Of a DNA stretch of 64,000 nucleotides, positions 9,043-18,139 are shown in pieces (position 1 is the first letter of the stretch; each line of letters begins with the position of its first letter). A model generated the notes under the pieces. That model searched no databases. It worked only from the letters and a program-made list of their open reading frames with translations, and was not told the DNA's origin. The translations under genes were made by a program, and so were the position numbers. Origin of the DNA: Caballeronia udeis (GTDB lineage: Bacteria; Pseudomonadota; Gammaproteobacteria; Burkholderiales; Burkholderiaceae); assembly GCF_001544555.2 (NCBI RefSeq), contig NZ_FCOK02000008.1, forward strand, positions 124,001 through 188,000, in the 5' to 3' direction.

Positions 9043-11795
9043 ACATTGATATCCGTACGCTGCTGAGCCGGCTCAACCCGGAGTGCAAGCACGCGATGGA
9101 ACAGGCCGCGCAATTGTGCGTGCGGCAGACTCACTACAACGTAGATGTCGAGCATCTGCTGTTGACGTTGCTGGAATCGGATGCGCCTGATCTGCACGCG
9201 ATTCTCGGGCATTTCCAGATCAAGCCGGATACGCTGATTGCGCAACTGCAGAAATCAGTCGACCAGTTCAAGCGCGGCAATGGCCGCACGCCGGCACTGT
9301 CGCCGAATTTCTCGTCACTCTTCCAGGAAGCGTGGTTGTTGAGTTCGATGCTGCTCGCGGAGCAACAGATCCGGTCGGGCACGCTGATGCTGGCGCTGCT
9401 CGAGGTCGACAGCTTGCGCGGCCTGCTGCTCGAATCGGCGCCGGCGTTGCTGAATATTCCGCGTGCGAGTTTGCGCGAGGTGTTGCCGGCAGTGCTGGCC
9501 GGCTCGGCGGAAGACGCCGGCGGGGCCGCCGCGCGCGCCGCTGCCGTCAGTGGCAGCCCCGCTGGCAAGCCCGCCGAGGCGGCCGCTTTCGCCGGTGAAC
9601 CGGCCGCATCGCCATTGCAACCCGCGATGCCGTCAATGTCCCGCGGGCCGGGAGGCGGCACGCAGCGCACCGCGCTTGCCCAGTACACCGTCGACCTGAC
9701 CGCTTTGGCCCGTGAAGGCGCGATCGATCCGATCCGCGGCCGCGATGCGGAGATCCGCCAACTGATCGACGTGCTGCTGCGACGGCGCCAGAACAATCCG
9801 ATCCTGACGGGTGAGGCGGGTGTCGGAAAGACGGCAGTCGTCGAAGGATTCGCGCAACGCATCGTGCAGGGCGATGTTCCGCCCGCGCTGGTGAACGTGT
9901 CGGTCCTCTCGCTCGATCTCGCGTTGTTGCAGGCAGGCGCCGGCGTGAAGGGCGAATTCGAGAATCGCCTGAAGTCGGTGATCGCCGAGGTGAAGGCGTC
10001 GCCGGTGCCCGTGATTCTGTTCATCGATGAAGCCCATCAGTTGATTGGCGCGGGCGGCAGCGAAGGACAGGGCGACGCGGCCAACCTGCTCAAGCCGGCG
10101 CTGGCGCGCGGCGAACTGCGCACCATCGCCGCGACGACCTGGGCGGAATACAAGAAATACGTCGAACGTGACCCGGCGCTCGCGCGGCGCTTCCAGGTGG
10201 TGAAGGTCGAAGAGCCGACCGAAGCGGTGGCAATCGATATGCTGCGCGGCATGGTGCAAAAGCTCGCGGAACATCATGGCGTCGAAATTCTCGACGACGC
10301 GGTGCGCGATGCGGTCAAGCTGTCGCATCGCTACATTTCCGGGCGCCAGTTGCCCGACAAGGCGATCAGCGTGCTCGACACCGCATGCGCGCGGGTCGCT
10401 ATCGGCCAGAACGGCGTGCCGGAGGAAATCGAAGCACTGGGCCGCTCGATCGAGACCAACGAGAACCAGTTGCGCATCCTGCGTCACGAAGCCGCCACCG
10501 GCAGCGATCACGCCGGCGCGATCGCCGCCGTCACGAAGCAACTCGAGGAGTACCGCGCACAGCACGCCCGGCTGAGCGACAAGCTCGTCACGGAAAAGCA
10601 CGCGGTCGGCGAAATCATCGCGTGGCGCAAGAAGATCGGCCTTCATCTGGCGGACGACCGCAATGCGGCGGAAGGCGACGATGCCGAAGACGGCGCGTCG
10701 TTGACGGCGAATCTTGCGCGCCTCGAGAAAGGGCTCGAGGCCGTGCAGAGCGATGAGCCGATGGTGCCGGTCTGCGTCGATTCCGGCATGGTAGCCAAGG
10801 TGATTTCAGGCTGGACCGGGATTCCTGTTGGCCGGATGCTCGCCGACGAACTGCACACGGTGCTGTATCTGCAGGACAAGCTCGCCGAGCGTGTAGTCGG
10901 CCAGAACCAGGCGCTCGATGCGATCGCGCGCCGGGTGCGCACGTTCCGCGCCGATCTCGACGATCCGGGCAAGCCGGTCGGCGTATTCCTGCTGGTGGGC
11001 CCAAGCGGTGTCGGCAAGACCGAAACGGCATTCGCACTCGCGGATACGCTGTACGGCGGCGAGCGCAACATGATCACCGTGAACATGTCCGAGTTCCAGG
11101 AAGCCCACAGTGTGTCCGGCCTGAAGGGCGCGCCGCCCGGTTACGTCGGCTATGGGCGCGGCGGTGTGCTGACCGAAGCGGTTCGGCGCCGCCCGTACAG
11201 CGTCGTGCTGCTCGACGAAATGGAAAAGGCCCATCCTGACGTGCTCGAACTGTTTTTCCAGGTGTTCGACAAGGGCGTGATGGAAGACGGCGAAGGCGTG
11301 CCGATCGACTTCAAGAACACGATCATCCTGCTGACCTCGAACGCGGCCCAGGACATCATCACCGACGCGTGCCAGGGCGGCCGGCGCCCGGAGCCCGAGG
11401 CGCTGATAGAACGCCTGCGTCCGGCGCTGCTCAAGCAGTTCAGTCCGGCGTTTCTCGGCCGTCTCGTGCTCGTGCCGTACTACCCGCTCGGCGACGCGCA
11501 GATCACGTCGATCGTCAACCTGAAGCTCACGCGGCTCGCAGAGCGTTTCGAGCGCAATCATCACGCGCGCCTGACGTGGGACGAACCGTTGGCCGCGCTG
11601 ATTACCGAGCGCTGCAAGGAAGTGGATAGCGGCGCGCGCAATGTCGATCACATCCTGACGCAATCAATATTGCCCGAGCTGGCGCGTCAGGTGCTGGAAC
11701 GCATTTCGATCGCGGAGCCGTTCGGCGGCGTGCACCTTGCGCTGAACGGCGCGGGCGTCGTCGAATTCCGCTTCCTGTCTGTCGAGGAGGCGTAG
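9039..11795 (+). CDS. tssH: T6SS sheath-recycling AAA+ ATPase ClpV (TssH)
   Basis: This 918-residue protein is ClpV, the AAA+ unfoldase that takes apart contracted TssBC sheath for reuse. The Clp N-terminal repeat domain covers about residues 1-145, followed by an Ala-rich linker. Two AAA+ modules follow, with Walker A GEAGVGKT at 258-265 and GPSGVGKT at 654-661, and Walker B sequences ILFIDEAH and VVLLDEMEKAH. Both sites look intact. The ATG at 9039 overlaps the tssG stop (ATGA) and has GAAGGA eight bases upstream; an in-frame ATG three codons earlier is less likely. It is closely followed by vgrG. Confidence 0.96.
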   Translation: MNIDIRTLLSRLNPECKHAMEQAAQLCVRQTHYNVDVEHLLLTLLESDAPDLHAILGHFQIKPDTLIAQLQKSVDQFKRGNGRTPALSPNFSSLFQEAWLLSSMLLAEQQIRSGTLMLALLEVDSLRGLLLESAPALLNIPRASLREVLPAVLAGSAEDAGGAAARAAAVSGSPAGKPAEAAAFAGEPAASPLQPAMPSMSRGPGGGTQRTALAQYTVDLTALAREGAIDPIRGRDAEIRQLIDVLLRRRQNNPILTGEAGVGKTAVVEGFAQRIVQGDVPPALVNVSVLSLDLALLQAGAGVKGEFENRLKSVIAEVKASPVPVILFIDEAHQLIGAGGSEGQGDAANLLKPALARGELRTIAATTWAEYKKYVERDPALARRFQVVKVEEPTEAVAIDMLRGMVQKLAEHHGVEILDDAVRDAVKLSHRYISGRQLPDKAISVLDTACARVAIGQNGVPEEIEALGRSIETNENQLRILRHEAATGSDHAGAIAAVTKQLEEYRAQHARLSDKLVTEKHAVGEIIAWRKKIGLHLADDRNAAEGDDAEDGASLTANLARLEKGLEAVQSDEPMVPVCVDSGMVAKVISGWTGIPVGRMLADELHTVLYLQDKLAERVVGQNQALDAIARRVRTFRADLDDPGKPVGVFLLVGPSGVGKTETAFALADTLYGGERNMITVNMSEFQEAHSVSGLKGAPPGYVGYGRGGVLTEAVRRRPYSVVLLDEMEKAHPDVLELFFQVFDKGVMEDGEGVPIDFKNTIILLTSNAAQDIITDACQGGRRPEPEALIERLRPALLKQFSPAFLGRLVLVPYYPLGDAQITSIVNLKLTRLAERFERNHHARLTWDEPLAALITERCKEVDSGARNVDHILTQSILPELARQVLERISIAEPFGGVHLALNGAGVVEFRFLSVEEA

Positions 11796-11799
11796 AAGC

Positions 11800-13695
11800 A
11801 TGTCGACTGTGCCCAGCCAGGCCGACTGCTTCGTGTCGGTCGCGACGCCGTTCGGTGCGGATGTGCTGCTGCTCGACGGGTTCGGCGGTCGCGAGGCGAT
11901 CTCCGAGCCGTTTCATTTCGACTTGCGGATGCACTCGACGAACAAGGCGCTGGATGCGCAGACCGTCATCGGCAAGAGCGTCACGGTGACGGTCAAGGAT
12001 CAGGTTGGCACGGCGCGTTACTTCAACGGCATCGTCAAGCGCTTCGCGCACACGGGCGCGAATTCGCAATACGGCTTCTACTCGGCCGAACTGGCGCCGC
12101 GCCTGTGGTTGCTGACGCTCGGCCAGGACCGGATGATCTATCAGAACCAGAGCGCGCTCGATATCGTCAAGGCCGTGCTCGGCACCTTCCAGGTGCCGCT
12201 CGAGTTGCGCATCAGCGGCACCGGCTATGCGGTGCGCGAGTACTGTGTGCAGTACGACGAAAGTGCGTTTGATTTCATCTCGCGGCTGATGGAAGAGGAA
12301 GGCATCTTCTACTTCTTCACTTTTGCCGACGGCGCTCACACCATGGTGCTCGCCGACAGTGCCTCGGCGCACAAGGTCGGCCAGCCCACGCTCTATTTTT
12401 CACCCGACAGCAGTGTGGCGCCGCGCGCCGAGCGGGTCGCCGAATTCACGCTGACGCAGAACATCGTATCCGGCGAACACGTGCTGGCCGATTACGACTA
12501 TCTCGCCGCCGCCAGTTCGACGGCTTCGTCAAGCGCAAGCGCGTCGGTACCCACCGGACGGCGCTATACGTTCCCCGGCAAGTACGCGACCAGCGCGGAA
12601 GGCACGCGTAAATCCGCAGTCCGGCTCGCCGCCCAAACGGTCCAGCAACAGACCGGGCATGGTGACAGCCATTGCTATGCGCTGACGGCCGGCACGTCGT
12701 TCGCGTTGAGCGGACATGTCAACAGCGCGCTCAACGTGTCGTATGTGGTGCGCGCCGTGACGCATACGGCGTCCAACGATACCTACAGCAACGCGTTCGA
12801 GGCGTTTCCGGAATCGGTGCCGTTCCGCGCGCCGCTGGTGACGCCGCGTCCTGTTGTTTCCGGTACGCACACGGCGAAAGTGGTCGGTTCGTCCGGCGAA
12901 GAAATCTGGACCGATGCGAACGGCCGCGTGAAGCTGAAATTCTATTGGGACGGCAGTGCGGGCGCTGATGAGAACAGCTCGTGCTGGGTGCGCGTCGCGC
13001 AGTCATCGGCGGGACAGGGATGGGGTCATCTGTTCCTGCCGCGCATCGGCCAGGAAGTGGTCGTGAGCTACGTCGACGGCGACCCCGACCGGCCGCTTGT
13101 GATCGGCAGCGTCTACAACGGCCAGAACGCGACGCCCGTCGCGCTGCCTTCGTTACAGACACAAAGCGTGATGCTCTCGCGCTCGTCGAAGGGCGGCACT
13201 GCTGGTAACGAAATCCGCATGGAAGACAAACTCAATTCGGAAGAGCTGTATTTCCATGCGCAAAAAGACATGAACGTCGCGATCGAAAACGCGCTGACCA
13301 CCACGGTGATCGCCGGCGCGGAATCGCATGTCATCCAGAAGGGCGACCGGTCGATCGACGTGCAGACCGGCAAGGAGACGCACACCGTCAAGGGCACCCG
13401 CACGCTCGACGTGACCGGCGACGAGACGCACACCAATCATGCAGCTTTCACACAGAACGTCAGCGGCAATTACACGTTGAAGGTCACCGGCAACCTGGTG
13501 ATCGACGTGACGGGGTCGGTCAGCATCAAGGCGGGCACGTCACTCGCCAGCGAGGGCGGCACGACGCACGCGAGCAAGGCGGGCACGGCCTTGAGCAGCG
13601 AAGGCATGACGATTTCACACAAGGCATCGGCGACGCAAACCGTCGACGGTGGCGGCATGCTCGCGCTGAAGGGCGGGCTGGTCAAACTGAATTGA
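11800..13695 (+). CDS. vgrG: T6SS spike protein VgrG (TssI)
   Basis: This 631-residue protein forms the trimeric puncturing spike on the Hcp tube. The gp27-like part covers about residues 1-365, with the YDESAFDFISRLMEEEGIFY motif. The gp5 OB-fold follows near 375-450, with DANGRVKLKFYWD and GWGHLFLPRIGQEVVV. The remainder is a gp5-like beta-helix of short repeats ending at KGGLVKLN. No C-terminal enzymatic extension is present, so this is a structural VgrG that would carry separate cargo. A Ser/Ala-rich low-complexity patch lies near residue 235-250. GAGGAGG precedes the ATG. MORN-repeat and PAAR-like genes follow. Confidence 0.96.
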   Translation: MSTVPSQADCFVSVATPFGADVLLLDGFGGREAISEPFHFDLRMHSTNKALDAQTVIGKSVTVTVKDQVGTARYFNGIVKRFAHTGANSQYGFYSAELAPRLWLLTLGQDRMIYQNQSALDIVKAVLGTFQVPLELRISGTGYAVREYCVQYDESAFDFISRLMEEEGIFYFFTFADGAHTMVLADSASAHKVGQPTLYFSPDSSVAPRAERVAEFTLTQNIVSGEHVLADYDYLAAASSTASSSASASVPTGRRYTFPGKYATSAEGTRKSAVRLAAQTVQQQTGHGDSHCYALTAGTSFALSGHVNSALNVSYVVRAVTHTASNDTYSNAFEAFPESVPFRAPLVTPRPVVSGTHTAKVVGSSGEEIWTDANGRVKLKFYWDGSAGADENSSCWVRVAQSSAGQGWGHLFLPRIGQEVVVSYVDGDPDRPLVIGSVYNGQNATPVALPSLQTQSVMLSRSSKGGTAGNEIRMEDKLNSEELYFHAQKDMNVAIENALTTTVIAGAESHVIQKGDRSIDVQTGKETHTVKGTRTLDVTGDETHTNHAAFTQNVSGNYTLKVTGNLVIDVTGSVSIKAGTSLASEGGTTHASKAGTALSSEGMTISHKASATQTVDGGGMLALKGGLVKLN

Positions 13696-13746
13696 GGCCA
13701 AGCGATAGAAACTTTCCTGTCACCGCCAGCCGTAACGCCCACCTCT

Positions 13747-14445
13747 TTGCCCGCCTCTTCGCCGGCGGATGGAGTCGTGCGGATCATCGAAGAGCACGAC
13801 GAAGCAGGGCGCCTCGTCGGCCGCGCGTCGTTCGCGGCCGGTGTGCCGCATGGCGAGAGCACGCGTTATGCGCCTGGCGGCGCCACGCTGCTGCAGGCGA
13901 ACTATGCGCACGGCGTACTGAACGGACCGCTGCGCTCATTCGACGATCAAGGCATGCCGCTGCAGCACGCGCACTACGTGAACGGCAAGCTGCATGGTGT
14001 GACGACGCTCTATCAGGAGGGTTGCCTCGCCGCGCGTCAGCACTACGTAGAGGGCGTGCTGCACGGTGAGAGCGTGTCCTATGCGCCGTCGGGACTCGTC
14101 ACGTCACGGATGACTTACCAGGCGGGCAAACTCGATCGCGAGGCGCTGTTCATGACCGACGGCGTCGTCGTCCGGCGCATGAACTACCGTAGCGGACTGC
14201 TCGAAGGCGAAACGCGCGAATACGCGCGCGACGGCGCGCTCGTTCAGTCGTCGCCTTACCGGGCGAATCTGCTGCATGGAACCGTGCGCCGGTTCGCACC
14301 CGACGGCAGCGTGCTTGAAGAGCGCGTCTACCAGCAGGGCAAACCGCAAGGTGAATGGCGCAGCGTCGACGCAGCGCCGGCGCCCGGTAGCTCGCCGGCC
14401 GCGCCGCGGCTCGTGAAGCACTTTGAAAAATGGGTCAGGGGCTAG
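13747..14445 (+). CDS. MORN_2/YwqK-type repeat protein next to vgrG
   Basis: This protein of about 232 residues consists almost entirely of some eight repeats of roughly 22 residues with the pattern Y-x-x-G-x-x-x-G-x-x-x-x-Y, as in MORN_2/YwqK-family proteins. Such proteins occur beside VgrG in many Burkholderia clusters and in polymorphic toxin loci, where some act as immunity proteins or adaptors; the function here is unknown. No signal peptide is seen. The start is uncertain: 13747 is a TTG without a clear ribosome site, a GTG lies ten codons in, and the frame is open back to the vgrG stop. The gene ends two bases before the PAAR-like gene. Confidence 0.75.
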   Translation: MPASSPADGVVRIIEEHDEAGRLVGRASFAAGVPHGESTRYAPGGATLLQANYAHGVLNGPLRSFDDQGMPLQHAHYVNGKLHGVTTLYQEGCLAARQHYVEGVLHGESVSYAPSGLVTSRMTYQAGKLDREALFMTDGVVVRRMNYRSGLLEGETREYARDGALVQSSPYRANLLHGTVRRFAPDGSVLEERVYQQGKPQGEWRSVDAAPAPGSSPAAPRLVKHFEKWVRG

Positions 14446-14447
14446 AC

Positions 14448-14834
14448 ATGGGCATTCAGGTTACAGCAGGGACCACGCTGCAATGCAGCTTTGGCGCGGC
14501 GCCGGGAACGCTCGGCGTGCTGCCGGTGAACCGTGTGCTGTCCGGCGCGCCGGCGGCAACCGTGATGGACCACCTGCCGATGGTCAACGTGATGCCGTTC
14601 GGGACATGCATGTGCATGGCCAATCCGATGGTCGCCGCCGCGACCGCCGCCGCGCTCGGCGTGCTGACGCCCATGCCTTGCATACCGGTCACGGCCGCGC
14701 CGTGGGTGCCGGGGTCTCCGACCGTGCTGATCGGCGGGCTGCCGGCGTTGCAGAACTCGTCGAAGCTGATGTGCTCGTGGGGCGGCGTGATCCAGATCGT
14801 CGCGCCCGCGCAGTTCACCACCATGGTTCCTTAA
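14448..14834 (+). CDS. PAAR-like spike-tip protein (DUF4150/DUF4280 type)
   Basis: This 128-residue protein resembles the PAAR-like DUF4150/DUF4280 group that caps the VgrG spike. It is rich in Pro, Met, Cys and Gly, with the pattern CMCMANPMV near residue 50 and PCIPVTAAPW near residue 80. The GMPTVLIGGLPAL-like segment (SPTVLIGGLPALQNSSKLMC) is typical. Cysteines and Met/His-rich loops may bind a metal at the tip. The ATG at 14448 has AGGGG six bases upstream and is separated from the MORN gene by two bases. No toxin domain is fused, so effectors would bind separately or lie elsewhere. Confidence 0.85.
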   Translation: MGIQVTAGTTLQCSFGAAPGTLGVLPVNRVLSGAPAATVMDHLPMVNVMPFGTCMCMANPMVAAATAAALGVLTPMPCIPVTAAPWVPGSPTVLIGGLPALQNSSKLMCSWGGVIQIVAPAQFTTMVP

Positions 14835-14846
14835 GGATAACGCCCG

Positions 14847-15095
14847 ATGCAGCAATACGTTTTTTCGATGACTTCACGGATGGTGACCATTGCCGCGGCC
14901 TGCGCATTGTTGCTCTGTGTCCTGCTGTTCCTGCTGGGCATCGAGATCGGCGCGCGCTTGAGCGCGGCCCCGCCGCCCGACGCGTCCATGACTCCGGCAG
15001 TTCCCTCAGCGGTATCCGCCAGCAGTGTTCCACCGCAGCCGGCATCGCAAGGTACTAATGACCTCGCCGCGGTTCCCGCTTCCTCGACTCTCTAA
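14847..15095 (+). CDS. Small single-pass membrane protein
   Basis: This 82-residue protein has one clear membrane segment at about residues 13-33 (MVTIAAACALLLCVLLFLLG) followed by an Ala/Pro/Ser-rich tail predicted to lie in the periplasm. I do not recognise a family. AAGGA lies nine bases before the ATG. It begins 12 bases after the PAAR-like gene and ends 14 bases before the binding-protein gene, so it is co-transcribed with both. It could be a membrane anchor or accessory subunit for the following uptake genes, or a small T6SS accessory protein; the sequence does not decide. Confidence 0.65.
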   Translation: MQQYVFSMTSRMVTIAAACALLLCVLLFLLGIEIGARLSAAPPPDASMTPAVPSAVSASSVPPQPASQGTNDLAAVPASSTL

Positions 15096-15109
15096 GACTG
15101 GTACTTTTC

Positions 15110-16108
15110 ATGTCGTTTCTGCTTCTTATCGTGACTCTTATCGTTACCCGGACCCTCGACCGCCAAGCGCTGGCGGTGCGTATCACGAGCGGCATGCGGC
15201 GCCCGGCAGTCATGCTGCTCGCGGCCATCGTCACTCTGGCTGCATTGCCCGCCGGCGCTGCGGGCAATGCGCCGCCAGCCGCGCCCCGCGCACCGGCCGC
15301 AGCAGCATCCGCCGCCACAGCAGCAGCTTTGCCGGTGACATCGACGGGTCTGGTCCAGATGCCGGACGGACGGCTGCTCGCGCCTGAGTTCGCACGTATC
15401 GTCGAACGGGGAGAGCTGGTGGTCGCGGTGCTCGGCGTCGACCAGCCGCCGTTCTTCGAAGAACGCTTCGGCAAGCTGACCGGTCTCGATATCACCCTCG
15501 CCGGCGACATCGCAAAGAAGCTCGGGGTGAAGGTGCGCTTCAATCGCGACGCGAAGACCTTCGACGAGGTCGTGAGCCTGCTCGCGAAAGGGCAGGCGGA
15601 CCTCGCCGTCAGCAAGTTGTCGCGGACCCTGTCGCGCGCGCAGGTGATCAGCTTCAGCACGCCTTATCTGAGCCTGAAGCGTGCGTTGCTGCTCAATCGC
15701 GTGAAATTCGCGCAGCTCGCGCACGGCCGGGGGGTGCCGGAAGTGATCCGTTCGTACGACGGCTCGATCGGCGTAGTTGCCGACTCGTCGTACGCCGGTT
15801 ATGTCGTCACCAATTTTCCGCAGGCGCAGGTGCACAGTTATCCGACCTGGGAGTCGGTGCTCCGCGCGCTGAACGCCGGCGAAGTGACGGCGGCCTACCG
15901 CGATGAGTTCGAGGTGAAGCGCGTGCTCAAGCTTGACCCGACCGCGTCGCTGCGGCTTCGTGTCGTCACGCTGCAGGATCTGGAAGACACGCTCGCGATC
16001 GGCGTGAACGTTTCCAACCCGACGCTGCTTGCGTTCATCAACCAGTTTCTGGCCGAGCGCAACACCAAGTTCGACGTGAGCACGGTCCTGCAGGCAACCA
16101 ACGACTGA
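15110..16108 (+). CDS. Periplasmic amino-acid binding protein (SBP family 3) inside T6SS operon
   Basis: This 332-residue protein carries a family-3 solute-binding domain from about residue 85 to the end, with LTGLDITLAGDIAKKLGV, the SRTLSRAQVISFSTPYL motif and GEVTAAYRDEFEVKRVL. Such proteins bind polar amino acids in the periplasm for ABC transporters. The N-terminus has a hydrophobic start, then a second hydrophobic segment ending at GAAG near residue 51, then an Ala/Pro-rich linker, so it may be secreted or membrane-tethered. The start could be the ATG at 15194. No ABC permease or ATPase gene is nearby. Instead two DAACS carriers and a racemase follow, which is an unusual partnership. Confidence 0.82.
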   Translation: MSFLLLIVTLIVTRTLDRQALAVRITSGMRRPAVMLLAAIVTLAALPAGAAGNAPPAAPRAPAAAASAATAAALPVTSTGLVQMPDGRLLAPEFARIVERGELVVAVLGVDQPPFFEERFGKLTGLDITLAGDIAKKLGVKVRFNRDAKTFDEVVSLLAKGQADLAVSKLSRTLSRAQVISFSTPYLSLKRALLLNRVKFAQLAHGRGVPEVIRSYDGSIGVVADSSYAGYVVTNFPQAQVHSYPTWESVLRALNAGEVTAAYRDEFEVKRVLKLDPTASLRLRVVTLQDLEDTLAIGVNVSNPTLLAFINQFLAERNTKFDVSTVLQATND

Positions 16109-16154
16109 TGCGCACACACATAACTACATACGCACATACGCAAGAGAGCACGCC

Positions 16155-17429
16155 ATGAATTCCAGCAAGATCTATGCATTTGCCCTAAACCCGTGGGTGG
16201 TGATCGGCAGCCTCGCGATCGGCGGCTCACTCGGCGTGCTCATGCCCGTCGAGGCGCAGAAACTCGGCTTCATCGGCGACATCTATGTGGACCTGCTGAA
16301 GATGACGACCTTGCCGTTCATGATCTCGGCGGTCATCTTCAGTTTGCAGCGCCTGTTTCGCGACGGCGGCACCTCGCGCCTGCTGGTTCGGGTGGTCACG
16401 GTGTTCCTGTGTGCCTCGGCGACGGTCGCGGTCGTTGGCGCGATCGTGCTGCTGGTGCTTCATCCCGGCAAGAATCTGTCCAGTGCGACGATGCAGACTT
16501 TCGGTCTGATGGTGGGCAACGACAGCACCTCCAGCGATACCGTGATGAGCCTGTACGGTGCCGATGTCACGCAAGCGCCGCTCAGTTTCTCCGACGTACT
16601 GACGAGTCTCGTGCCGACCAACATCTTCGCCGCGCTCGCTAACGGTGACGCGCTGAAGGCGCTGGTGTTCGCGCTGCTGTTCGGTCTTGCGGTCGGACGT
16701 GTGCCCGAGCGCATCTCGGCCGGCCTTAGCCAGTCGCTGGAGACCGTCTATCACGCGTGTCAGAGATTGATGCACTGGCTCAGCTATCCGCTGCCGCTGA
16801 TCCTGATCTGCATGAGCGCCGCCCAGCTCGGCAAGTCGGGTGTAGGACCGCTGCACGCGATGCTGCATTTCGTCATAGCGTTTTTCATCGCTTCCGTGTT
16901 GTTGTTGCTGCTTGCGACCGCGATCATCTGGAAACGGTCGAGTCATAGCCTCGGGAAGACGCTGGGCGAACTGCGCGCGCCGTTCGCGCTCGCACTCGCG
17001 ACCCGCAACAGCGCGGCATGCATGCCGAGCATGATCGAAAGCCTCGTCGACGGACTGGGTTTTGCGCGTTCACGCGTCGAGTTGCTGGTGCCGCTGACGA
17101 TCTCGCTGTTGCGCGTCGGGCCGATGGTCTATTACGTGTGCGCGACCCTCTTCATCGCGCAGCTGTATGGGCACTCCCTCGGCATCGTCGAGCTGGCCAC
17201 GGTGCTGCTCGCGTCGGTGCTGGCCGGTTTTGCATCGGCCGGAATGACCGGGCTCGTCACGGTATCGCTGGTGGGCATGACGTGCGCGTATCTGCGCCTG
17301 CCGTTCGAAGCAGCGTTCATCCTGTTTCTCGCGGTGGATCCGTTGTGCGACATGCTGCGCACGCTGATCCTCGTGATCGGCAACGCAGCCGCGGTGACGC
17401 TGATCTGTCCGCGCCCGTTGAAAATCTAG
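16155..17429 (+). CDS. DAACS-family dicarboxylate/amino-acid symporter, divergent
   Basis: This 424-residue membrane protein belongs to the glutamate/aspartate:cation symporter (DAACS, GltP-like) family. It has the LLKMTTLPFMISAV segment, a serine-containing hairpin (LATRNSAACMPSMIES, from about residue 281), the SAGMTG tip of hairpin 2 and an eight-helix plus two-hairpin hydrophobic pattern. The Asp-x-x-Arg pair that reads acidic substrates is kept (Asp399, Arg402). The NMDGT sodium-site motif is replaced by LLRVGP around residues 318-323, and the equivalents of GltPh Asn401 and Asp405 are Leu and Asn. It is probably an acidic amino-acid carrier with altered cation coupling. It lies within the T6SS operon. 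Confidence 0.85.
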   Translation: MNSSKIYAFALNPWVVIGSLAIGGSLGVLMPVEAQKLGFIGDIYVDLLKMTTLPFMISAVIFSLQRLFRDGGTSRLLVRVVTVFLCASATVAVVGAIVLLVLHPGKNLSSATMQTFGLMVGNDSTSSDTVMSLYGADVTQAPLSFSDVLTSLVPTNIFAALANGDALKALVFALLFGLAVGRVPERISAGLSQSLETVYHACQRLMHWLSYPLPLILICMSAAQLGKSGVGPLHAMLHFVIAFFIASVLLLLLATAIIWKRSSHSLGKTLGELRAPFALALATRNSAACMPSMIESLVDGLGFARSRVELLVPLTISLLRVGPMVYYVCATLFIAQLYGHSLGIVELATVLLASVLAGFASAGMTGLVTVSLVGMTCAYLRLPFEAAFILFLAVDPLCDMLRTLILVIGNAAAVTLICPRPLKI

Positions 17430-17437
17430 GACCATTG

Positions 17438-18139
17438 ATGACACTCATCGGAGTTCTCGGCGGCATGGGACCGCTCGCGACGGTCGACTTCATGGCGAAG
17501 GTCGTGCAACTCACCATTGCTACCTGCGACCAGCAGCATCTGCCTATGCTGGTCGCCAACCTGCCGCACGTCGCGGACCGCTCCCGCGCCATTCTCGGGG
17601 ACGGTGAGGATTGTCTCGACGGTCTGCTTGCGGGCATCGATTTGCTGAACCGCAACGGCGTAGGACTCGTCGCGATCCCGTGCAATTCGGCTCATCACTG
17701 GTATGCACAGATGGTGGCGCGCAGTGACGCGCCGGTTCTGCACATTGCCGATGCCTGCGTAGCCGCCGTGCCCGTTTCGGCGCGACGCGCAGCCGTGCTC
17801 GGCACCGGCGGCACCCTGGTGTCCGGCTTTTATCAGGCGGCGCTGGCCGCGCGCGGCATCGAGCCGGTGGTGCCCGACGCAGAGATGCAGCAAGAGATCG
17901 CCGCGTGTATCCACGAGGTCAAGGCTGGCGCACTCGAGCGGGCCGCCGGCCATTTGGCGGTGGTGCTCGACCAACTGGCCGCGCAGGATGTGCGCGCGGC
18001 GGTGATGGGCTGCACGGAGATTCCACTGGCCGCACGGCATCTGCCGGATCCGCCGGTGACGTTGATCGACAGTTCGCTGGAGCTGGCGCGCGCCACGGTA
18101 TCGTTCGCGGTCGCGCGCGGCTGGAACAGGCCGCAATGA
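17438..18139 (+). CDS. Aspartate/glutamate racemase family protein
   Basis: This 233-residue protein belongs to the PLP-independent Asp/Glu racemase family, which interconverts L- and D- forms of acidic amino acids using two cysteines. The opening GVLGGMGPLATVDF is diagnostic. Both catalytic cysteines are present, in PCNSAHHW (Cys82) and MGCTEIPL (Cys192), so it should be active. AGGA lies six bases before the ATG at 17438, which is eight bases after the preceding carrier gene. Its stop overlaps the next carrier gene as ATGA. The context suggests it acts on acidic amino acids brought in by the flanking carriers. Confidence 0.9.
   Translation: MTLIGVLGGMGPLATVDFMAKVVQLTIATCDQQHLPMLVANLPHVADRSRAILGDGEDCLDGLLAGIDLLNRNGVGLVAIPCNSAHHWYAQMVARSDAPVLHIADACVAAVPVSARRAAVLGTGGTLVSGFYQAALAARGIEPVVPDAEMQQEIAACIHEVKAGALERAAGHLAVVLDQLAAQDVRAAVMGCTEIPLAARHLPDPPVTLIDSSLELARATVSFAVARGWNRPQ

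Noticed and set aside
13150..13695. VgrG C-terminus considered as an evolved effector domain
   Set aside because: The sequence is the regular beta-helix repeat ending at a normal VgrG length; no enzyme motif follows.
13692..14069. Alternative frame starting at the vgrG stop, suggesting a frameshifted longer MORN protein
   Set aside because: The repeats read cleanly in the 13747 frame, and the alternative frame becomes Arg-rich and unstructured, so no frameshift is needed.
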